From Rhodoferax sp. (lineage in GTDB: Bacteria > Pseudomonadota > Gammaproteobacteria > Burkholderiales > Burkholderiaceae_C), in NCBI RefSeq assembly GCF_028688795.1, contig NZ_JAQTXM010000021.1:26898-90897 (forward strand): a DNA stretch of 64,000 bases, in the 5' to 3' direction. The notes under the pieces are model-generated. The model saw nothing but the letters and a program-made list of their open reading frames with translations. It did not search any database and was not told where the DNA came from. Positions 57,837 through 64,000 of the stretch are shown one piece after another; within the stretch, counting starts at the first letter, position 1, and each line of letters starts with the position of its first letter. The position numbers and the translations under genes were made by a program.

Positions 57837-60458
57837 GAGAGTTATTTGCATGGCGTTCTGAGCCTCTGCAAACGCCTCAAACGCCGCAATGGGCAAGGGC
57901 CGGCTGAACAAATAACCTTGGTACGCATGGCAGCCCAGGTGCGCCAGAAACTCGGCCTGGGCCTGCAGCTCGACGCCTTCGGCAATCACCGACAGGCCCA
58001 TGCTCTCGGCCAGAGCCACCACCATTTTGGCAATGGCCGCGTCATTCGGGTCGGTGACGATGTTGCGCACAAAACCCTGGTCGATCTTGAGTTGGTTCAG
58101 CGGCAGGCGCTTCAGATAAGCCAGCGACGAGTAACCGGTACCAAAGTCGTCCAGCGAAAACCCCACGCCTTTGGCTTTGAGCTCGCTCATTTTGGCGATG
58201 ACGCCTTCCATGTCGTCCACCAACATGCTTTCCGTGAGTTCCAGCTTCAGGCGCTTCGGGTTGGCCTGGGTGCGTGCCAGGGTGGCCAGCACGGTGTCGA
58301 CAAAATCCGGCTGGTGAAACTGGCGCGGGCTCACATTCACCGCCACCATCAGGTGCGCCATGGCCGGTTGCGCGGCCCAGATGGCCAGCTGCGTGCAAGC
58401 CGTTTCAAGCACCCATTGGCCAATGGACAGAATCAGGCCGCTGGTTTCTGCCAGCGGGATGAATTCCGCCGGCGACACCATGCCGCGTTGCGGGTGCTGC
58501 CAGCGCACCAGCACCTCAGCCCCGGTCAGGCGGCCGGCGCCCACCACTTGCGGCTGGTAGTGCAGCAAAAATTGCTGCTGGTAGACGGCCTGGCGCAAAT
58601 CCGCCTCAAGCGCGGCATGCGCTGACACGTCGGCCTGCATTTGTGCGTCAAAAAAGCGCAAGCGGTTGCGCCCGGCCGCCTTGGCCTGAAACATGGCCAG
58701 CTCAGCCCGCTTCAGGGGCTGGTCGTTGGTTTCGCGGTGTTCGCCGTCAAACAAGGTGATACCAATGCTGGAGGTGCTGTGAAACGCGCCGTGCGCCAGC
58801 GCAAAGTCCGGCTCGAACACGCTGAGTATTTTTTCGCCCACCGCCTCGGCCTGGGTGGCCGCTTCCAGCGTGGTGACCTTCAGGTCTTCCAGCATCACCA
58901 CAAATTCGTCACTGCCCATGCGGGCCAGGGTGTCACCTTCACGAATGCAGGTTTTCAGGCGCTGGGCGACCTGGGTCAGCAACAAATCGCCCTGCACATG
59001 GCCCAGGGTGTCGTTCAGGGTCTTGAAGTTGTCCAGGTCGACAAACAGCAAGGCGCTTTTGCGCGCGTGGCGGCTGCTGGTGTTGAGGGCCTGATCGAGC
59101 CGGTCCATCAACAAGCGGCGGTTTGGCAGGCTGGTCAGTGGGTCATAAAAGGCCAGGGTTTCGATGGCGTTGGCGGCAACGCGGCGGGCTTCTTCGGACT
59201 GTTTGCGCTCCGTGATATCGCGCGAGACTGCCAGCTGCACCGTTTGGCCGTGCTCCTGCATGGGCACGGCGTGGGTTTCCAGCCAGCGCCGCCCACCGTT
59301 GAGGCCGATTACCTCAAATTCCAGATGCATGGATTCACCCGCCAGCACCCGCTGGTGCAGCTGCTCGAAAGCCTCACGGTATTCCGGGGCAATGACATCT
59401 TGCACCGATTTACCGGCCACCTGAGCCAGGTTGTCGGCTTCGATCATGGCCAGGCCGGCCGGGTTCATCAGGGTGAGGCAGCCGTGCGCGTCGATGATCT
59501 TGATGCACTCGGGTTCGGCTTCAATGATGGTGCGCAGATGTGCTTCGCTCTCTTGCTGTCTGGCCATGGCTTGCTGGCGCCCGAGTTCGGCGCTCTTCAG
59601 ACTGGCCTGCGTCTTGGCGAGCCAACCCAGGACGCTGTCTTGGTTGCCCTGTTCGACCTGGATGGGTGTGTCCAGATCACCCTGGCCGATTCTGGAAATG
59701 TGCCCAAACACCTCGTCGACCTCACCCCCCAGGGTGACCTGCAACAACTTGTTGCCACGCCACAGCAAGGTCAGCAGGGCCAGCGCAAACACAATGACGA
59801 TGGCTCGAAAAACCAGGGCCTGCGTCTGCGCAAACTCAACGGCATGCTGGGTGCGCTCGCTCATCAGGGAATACACGTCCTTGATGGGCTGCATGATCTC
59901 GGCCTTGGCCTGGTGGTAGGTCTCGTCGTACAACATCGCAGTGGCCTGCTGGTGCGCAAGGCGGGCATCAAGGCCCTTGCCTTCCAGCAGCGCCATGGCT
60001 TTGGTTTCGATGAAAGCCAGTTGGTCTGAATTGGTTTTGGCTTGCGCCATCAGCGCCAGTTCGGTGGCGGTGAAACCGGTTTGACGCATCAGGTCCAGCA
60101 ATGCAACCGCCGGGTCGATGGCGGTGGGCAGCGGCGGGTTAGCCAGCACCAAATCCCAATAAACATTTTGGTAGCCCTGCGGCCGGGCCTGCCGGCCGTC
60201 GCGAATCGCCAACACAGTCTGGTAGGCGGCCAAAAAGCGCGGGTCGCCGGTGGCCACATAGGTGCGCGCCAAGCGGGTCAGGTCATCTGAAGATTGGCGC
60301 AACTCGTCAGCCAACAGAAAAGACTGGTGGCGCAGGTCATTGGCGTGGTCAATGCGTTTTTCAGACCAGGTGTAGACGGCAAATGAGGCCGTCAGCAGGA
60401 CAAACAACCCAATGGCCAGCCACAGCTGCCGGGTGAAACGGTTTCGATCTCTATCCAT
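57834..60458 (-). CDS. Membrane PAS-GGDEF-EAL protein
   Basis: An 874-residue protein with helices at about 12-32 and 215-235 around a helical periplasmic domain. A HAMP-like linker (about 240-300), PAS (about 310-425; IIEAEPECIKIIDAHGCLTL), GGDEF (about 430-590) and EAL (about 605-865) follow. The cyclase motif reads GSDEF instead of GGDEF, with REGD inhibitory site intact, so cyclase activity is uncertain. The EAL domain has EVL in place of EAL (GAEVLVRWQHP), a common tolerated variant, with DDFGTGYSSL and IAEGVELQ intact, so phosphodiesterase activity is likely. Its stop codon lies in repeat J. It is divergent from the riboswitch-MCP unit. Confidence 0.93.
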   Translation of the reverse strand: MDRDRNRFTRQLWLAIGLFVLLTASFAVYTWSEKRIDHANDLRHQSFLLADELRQSSDDLTRLARTYVATGDPRFLAAYQTVLAIRDGRQARPQGYQNVYWDLVLANPPLPTAIDPAVALLDLMRQTGFTATELALMAQAKTNSDQLAFIETKAMALLEGKGLDARLAHQQATAMLYDETYHQAKAEIMQPIKDVYSLMSERTQHAVEFAQTQALVFRAIVIVFALALLTLLWRGNKLLQVTLGGEVDEVFGHISRIGQGDLDTPIQVEQGNQDSVLGWLAKTQASLKSAELGRQQAMARQQESEAHLRTIIEAEPECIKIIDAHGCLTLMNPAGLAMIEADNLAQVAGKSVQDVIAPEYREAFEQLHQRVLAGESMHLEFEVIGLNGGRRWLETHAVPMQEHGQTVQLAVSRDITERKQSEEARRVAANAIETLAFYDPLTSLPNRRLLMDRLDQALNTSSRHARKSALLFVDLDNFKTLNDTLGHVQGDLLLTQVAQRLKTCIREGDTLARMGSDEFVVMLEDLKVTTLEAATQAEAVGEKILSVFEPDFALAHGAFHSTSSIGITLFDGEHRETNDQPLKRAELAMFQAKAAGRNRLRFFDAQMQADVSAHAALEADLRQAVYQQQFLLHYQPQVVGAGRLTGAEVLVRWQHPQRGMVSPAEFIPLAETSGLILSIGQWVLETACTQLAIWAAQPAMAHLMVAVNVSPRQFHQPDFVDTVLATLARTQANPKRLKLELTESMLVDDMEGVIAKMSELKAKGVGFSLDDFGTGYSSLAYLKRLPLNQLKIDQGFVRNIVTDPNDAAIAKMVVALAESMGLSVIAEGVELQAQAEFLAHLGCHAYQGYLFSRPLPIAAFEAFAEAQNAMQITL

Positions 60459-60813
60459 GAAGCGGGACTTGGTTCAACGATTTGCTTGGTGTGCTTTCAT
60501 AACGGCAGCTTGGCGGCATCATAGAACCGATTCGCCCAGGCCCCGGGGCCAGACAAGTGACGTCGGCTTGTTTCAGGGCGAGGCCGTTGGTGGAAAGGGG
60601 TATCAGACACGCATCAACGTCACCTTGCCTGGTGCCATTTTGAGTTCGATGCAGCACCACAAGGTTGGAGCCCAAATTGACGGGCGTCAGAGCCTCCAAG
60701 TTGCAGACTTGGGCAGTGACTCCGGGTACACACCCGCTTCACTCCCAGCATAGCTTTTCAACAAAACCAATTAATTCATCAAAAATCATCAAAAATCATC
60801 AAAAATCTGCAAA
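60459..60813. other. Intergenic region with three phased A-tract repeats
   Basis: No convincing gene between the divergent GGDEF-EAL gene and the riboswitch. Three perfect tandem copies of CATCAAAAAT occupy 60777-60806. The A5 tracts recur every 10 bp, one helical turn, which is the arrangement that bends DNA. They end 8 bp before the aptamer and so probably lie in or just above the promoter. Confidence 0.6.
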
Positions 60814-60917
60814 TCGACTACAATCACTTAAATTGAGCACACCTGAGCGAAAGTCAGGGTCACAAAGTCTCCGGTCTCACGAATTCATACGTTGTGGTAG
60901 CGGGGTTGCTATATCGA
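60814..60917 (+). promoter_or_regulatory. Candidate GEMM-type c-di-GMP riboswitch aptamer
   Basis: Several conserved GEMM-I parts are found in order. A hairpin CCTGA...TCAGG carries a GAAA tetraloop closed by C-G (CGAAAG at 60848-60853). GGTCACAAAGTCTCCGGTCT follows (cf. the family's GGACGCAAAGCC and GGnCT). A second stem closes CTCCG with CGGGG, and the 3' block is GGTAGCGGGGTTGCTA (family GGTAGC.GGGTTACC). A basal helix can form between TACAATC (60819-60825) and GGTTGCTA (60904-60911), extended by TCGA on both sides. The 5' CAC.ACAGGGCAAACC block is weaker (GAGCACACC). It sits in the leader of a chemotaxis receptor gene, a typical target. Confidence 0.7.
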
Positions 60918-60997
60918 TCAGGCTAGCCCTGCTTGATAACCGCTCCGTTCGGCAAGGTGGTAACCCTGCAAACCCTCGCCAAGAAGCTATAGCAACC
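60904..60997 (+). promoter_or_regulatory. Putative expression platform: alternative pairing with the aptamer's 3' strand
   Basis: GGTTGCTATA (60904-60913), the 3' strand of the aptamer base helix, is perfectly complementary to TATAGCAACC (60988-60997). The two pairings are mutually exclusive, as expected of a switch. No T tract follows the second strand, so control might be by antitermination further on or by RNA structure rather than a simple terminator. Confidence 0.5.
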
Positions 60998-61130
60998 ACA
61001 TTCTTAGCCTCTTGTGCACCAGCACGCTAAGCTGAATTTCCCTGTATTTGACAGATGCCAAAGCACCATTAATTGCGCGGCCCTCAGACAGCGTGATGTA
61101 AGCACCACTTTTACTAGTCAGGAAATTTCA

Positions 61131-62531
61131 ATGCTAAAACTTAATCCAACGCGCATGGCCCTCGGTTTTGGCGCGCTGGCCTTGCTCGGCATCGCAATTT
61201 CACTTATTGGCGCATTAAAAATTCATGCCGTAGACCAGAGTCTGGATGAAGTGGCGAACAACCGTTTGCTCAAGACTAACCAATTCGCGGAGTACAAGGA
61301 CAACCTCAACAATATTGCACATGCCGCCCGGAACATGCTCCTGACTGAGGAGGCCGTCGTCCGAGATGCCGAAAAGATAAAAATCGATGCATCTGTCGTG
61401 GCCAATACCAAGCTTTTGGCGATGCTAGACCACTCAGTTCGCACGCCAGAAGGTGCAGCTCTGTTAAATATTTTTAAGGAAACGGGACTCCGCTACTACA
61501 GCGAGATAAATAAAATCGTCGGTTTGACTAATGATGGCGAGGCCTTGGCAGCCAGTCAGTTATTGATGGGTAATGCGTGCAATGAGCTGTGCGATGCCGT
61601 GCGCCGCGTTGCTGGTGGTGGTGACCTCAGTGTTTCGCTGTCCTTAAGCCATGGAGACAGTACAAGCGTATTAGCCGCGATGCAGCGCATGCAAACGTCA
61701 CTCACGCAGGTCGTCAACGCGGTACGTCAAGGCTCAGAGGGTGTGGCCACCGCTAGTGCTCAAATTGCCAATGGCAACCAGGATTTGTCGGGCCGCACCG
61801 AAGCCCAAGCCAGCGCGCTGGAAGAAACAGCTGCCTCCATGGAGGAGCTAAGCGCTACCGTAAAGCAAAACGCTGACAACGCCCGCCAGGCCAATCAACT
61901 GGCGCAGAGCGCCAGCATGGTGGCAGTCAATGGCGGCGAAGTGATGGCGCAGGTCGTTGACACCATGAAGGGGATCGTTGATGCCAGCAAAAGAATCGCC
62001 GAGATTATTCTTGTCATGGACGGCATTGCCTTTCAAACTAATATTTTGGCGCTCAACGCTGCGGTAGAGGCGGCAAGGGCTGGGGAAGAGAGTCGCGGTT
62101 TTGCCGTGGTCGCCAACGAAGTTCGCTCACTAGCGGGCCGTTCAACCGAGGCTGCTAAGGAAATCAAGAACCTGATCAATGCCAGCTTGACGCGGGTTGA
62201 ACAGGGCACCCTATTGGTGGACCAGGCGGGCGTCTCCTTGCATGAAGTTGTGAGAAGTATCGGGCGCGTGACGGACATCATGGGTGAAATTAGTGCTGCC
62301 AGCAACGAGCAAAGTCTGGGGGTCTCCCAGGTCAGCGAAGCTGTGACAAAGATGGACCAGGTAACCCAACAAAATGCAGTGCTGGTGGAGAAAATGGCCG
62401 CCGCAGCCTCAAGCCTAAAGTTTCAGGCTCTGGATTTAGTGCAGACGGTGGCGGTGTTCACGCTGCCACAGCGAGGTGGTTTCATTGTGGCTGACGTCGC
62501 TTACACCGGCGCGATCCGGCGCCTGTTATGA
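61131..62531 (+). CDS. Methyl-accepting chemotaxis protein lacking the second membrane helix
   Basis: A 466-residue receptor. One helix (about residues 8-28; [20 protein letters not shown]) leads into a four-helix-bundle-like ligand region, then abruptly into the end of a HAMP domain ([14 protein letters not shown], about 160) and the full cytoplasmic signalling domain, with its hairpin tip [20 protein letters not shown] and [16 protein letters not shown]. Family members with this signalling domain have about 80-90 more residues here, including the second membrane helix. AGGA lies eight bases before ATG 61131. Its stop overlaps the next start (ATGA). As built, the signalling domain would not be placed in the cytoplasm by the usual topology. 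Confidence 0.9.
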   Translation: MLKLNPTRMALGFGALALLGIAISLIGALKIHAVDQSLDEVANNRLLKTNQFAEYKDNLNNIAHAARNMLLTEEAVVRDAEKIKIDASVVANTKLLAMLDHSVRTPEGAALLNIFKETGLRYYSEINKIVGLTNDGEALAASQLLMGNACNELCDAVRRVAGGGDLSVSLSLSHGDSTSVLAAMQRMQTSLTQVVNAVRQGSEGVATASAQIANGNQDLSGRTEAQASALEETAASMEELSATVKQNADNARQANQLAQSASMVAVNGGEVMAQVVDTMKGIVDASKRIAEIILVMDGIAFQTNILALNAAVEAARAGEESRGFAVVANEVRSLAGRSTEAAKEIKNLINASLTRVEQGTLLVDQAGVSLHEVVRSIGRVTDIMGEISAASNEQSLGVSQVSEAVTKMDQVTQQNAVLVEKMAAAASSLKFQALDLVQTVAVFTLPQRGGFIVADVAYTGAIRRLL

Positions 62532-63873
62532 CGCTGCGGTGGTACACCAGCCACCCGGTAGTCCGGAGATGGCTGTTTGAAACGCTGATCATCGCGGCGC
62601 TGTATGCCACGTTGGGCAAGGCTTGCACGATGTTGACGCACGCGCTGCTGGAGGGCAATGTCAGTTTTTTTGGCCGCCAGCGGGCATCGCACTGGGCGCA
62701 TTCATGCTGCTGGGTTGGCGTGCCAGCGCTGGCGTCTGGCTGGGTGCCATCGCCACTCACGGCCTTTTTATCACAGACGAAATAAACCTGCACGCCATGA
62801 TGTCCCTGGTGCTGATGGCCAGTGGCTCCACCGCGCAAGCCGCCATGGCGGCCTGGTTCAGCGGGCGTTGGCTTGGCCTGGGTCAATTTGCAACGCCTGC
62901 CAGCGAGCAACGCATGTTGCATTTGACCCCGCTGCGTTTAGCGACGGTCATGGCTGTCCTCTTCGCGCTGGCAAGCACCGTGGCAGCCAGTATCGGCACC
63001 GCCAGTCTGGTGCTGTCGGGTGAGGCACAGCGTTCCGCTGCAGCCCAGGTGTGGCAAACCTGGTGGCTGGGCGACTTGGCCGGCATGCTGGGCATTGGCC
63101 CGCTGCTGTATTTTTTGGTGAGTTACTGGCGTAAAAACTCATTTCAACGGGACCCCATCGCGATATGTCTGGCTTGTCTGCTGGCTGGCGCGGGCGTATT
63201 GGCGTTTGCGGTTAGCCAGCAGTCCTACCGGCTTGGGCAACAGGCAGCTTTAGAAACCGATTTGGATGAGTTAATTGCACTGCAAGATGGCCTCATGCAC
63301 GCCAATATGACGCAGGTTGTATCCCTCAAAGCCTTGTTTGAAGCCAGTGACAACGTGCGCCTTGATGAATTCCAAAACTTCACGGCCAAACTGTTGGCAC
63401 ACAACCCATTGATCCGGTCGATGAGCTGGATTCCACGCGTGCGTGCGTCCGAGCGAACCTATTTTGAACAACAAATCCATCAAAGTGGTCGGCCCGAGTT
63501 TTTTATTCAAGAGCGCACAGCAGACCACAAACGCATGTCGGCAGGCTTGCGGTCAGAATACTTCCCCATTACCTACTCGATGCCGTTGGATTCCAACACC
63601 CTGGTAACCGGCCTGGATGTCAGCATGGACCCGGTGCGGTGGGATGCCATTGAACAAGCGCGGGACGGCGGCACGGTGGTGGCCAGTGCGCCCGTAGAGT
63701 TGCTGCGAACTGATGAATCCCTGCCAGGAGTCTTGATCGTGGCACCGGTTTACCGGCCAGGCTTGCCACTTAGCACGATTGATCAGCGCCGGATCGCTTT
63801 CGCAGGCGTAGTTGTCAGTGCTTTCTCACCCAACAAACAATTTTCCGCGATTCGACGCATCCTGAACCCCAAT
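62528..63873 (+). pseudogene. MASE1-CHASE sensor protein gene, frameshifted and interrupted
   Basis: The ATG overlaps the receptor stop. The first 48 codons (to GNVSFF) read the start of a MASE1 membrane sensor. The frame then shifts at a run of seven T (62665-62671), and the rest of MASE1 continues in another frame (FWPPAGIALGAFMLLGWRAS). Eight T would restore a continuous GNVSFFWPPAGIALG. A CHASE ligand-binding domain follows (LIRSMSWIPRVRASERTYFE, GLDVSMDPVRWDAIEQARD). The coding sequence runs into an IS end at 63874, so any output domain (kinase or GGDEF/EAL) is cut off. Sequencing error could explain the shift but not the insertion. Confidence 0.8.
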
Positions 63874-64000
63874 TGTCAGCGCCGATTGAATATTGAGCCA
63901 CCCTGCCGATTCAATATTGAGCCAGGGCGTGTTGCCGAATTTTGAATTGGCAACTGTGGACAAGTGTACTGAATTGCTGGTTTTGGCTATCCCCTGACTT
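63874..64000. mobile_element. End of an IS21-like insertion sequence (partial)
   Basis: Begins TGTCAGCGCCGATTGAATAT and contains two 20-bp near-identical direct repeats (63881-63900 and 63905-63924; GCCGATTGAATATTGAGCCA with one change). Terminal TGT and multiple short internal end repeats of this GATTGAATATTGA kind are typical of IS21-family ends. No transposase frame is inside the window; istA would be expected to the right. Confidence 0.6.

Noticed and set aside
58641..60029. 462-codon open frame on the plus strand
   Set aside because: Antisense to the PAS-GGDEF-EAL gene with intact motifs; no recognisable domain in the long shadow frame.
60451..60699. 82-codon minus-strand frame upstream of the GGDEF-EAL gene
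   Set aside because: Overlaps the GGDEF-EAL start, has no recognisable domain and poor coding character.
60777..60806. Three direct repeats considered as a CRISPR array or plasmid iterons
   Set aside because: Units are 10 bp with no spacers and no cas or rep gene nearby; phased A-tracts are a better reading.

Overview
The window looks like chromosomal DNA of a betaproteobacterium of the Comamonadaceae type (Rhodoferax/Polaromonas-like). This is inferred from the high-GC coding style, the gene families present, and an AT-rich interspersed repeat that occurs about ten times. No rRNA, tRNA, CRISPR array or replication origin was recognised.

Layout. 1-6300: the start of an ABC-F ATPase gene, a diguanylate cyclase, alanine dehydrogenase, a SulP anion transporter paired with a tandem universal stress protein, and a methyltransferase, all on the minus strand. 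6500-13084: a plus-strand iron-acquisition locus (TonB-dependent siderophore receptor, PiuC-type hydroxylase, FMN hydroxyacid oxidase, TonB, ExbB, ExbD, HemP) with two nearly identical Fur boxes. 13094-16003: peroxide defence (dps, katG) behind an OxyR-like site. 16079-20126: methylmalonate-semialdehyde dehydrogenase and an omega-amino-acid aminotransferase with a divergent LysR regulator. 20452-24968: a Cache-PAS-PAS-GGDEF-EAL protein overlapping an SLC13/ArsB-type permease.

25632-45557 is the most striking region: 13 consecutive minus-strand genes that encode only signal transduction proteins. They comprise five histidine kinases (two of them hybrid), seven receiver domains, an HD-GYP protein, a GGDEF-EAL protein, a degenerate GGDEF protein with a His-Asp repeat, an HDOD protein, a small DUF3391-like protein and an HTH-receiver protein. 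Most genes overlap or lie a few bases apart, and a near-consensus sigma-70 promoter (TTGACA, 17 bp, TATGAT) precedes the first gene.

45890-57750 holds metabolism and transport: D-amino-acid dehydrogenase with a divergent ArgP-like regulator, a TetR regulator, UspA, a phosphoesterase, GTP-dependent PEP carboxykinase, threonine dehydratase, a DMT exporter, an aldo/keto reductase and a branched-chain amino acid binding protein. 57834-64000 returns to c-di-GMP: a PAS-GGDEF-EAL protein, then a candidate GEMM (c-di-GMP) riboswitch ahead of a chemotaxis receptor gene that appears to have lost its second membrane segment. The receptor gene overlaps a MASE1-CHASE sensor gene that carries a frameshift in a T7 run and is cut by the end of an IS21-like element.

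Two themes link the window. The first is c-di-GMP: makers, breakers, degenerate relatives and a likely RNA sensor. The second is the interspersed repeat, which has entered or borders many genes. It forms part of three coding sequences and supplies stop codons to several others.
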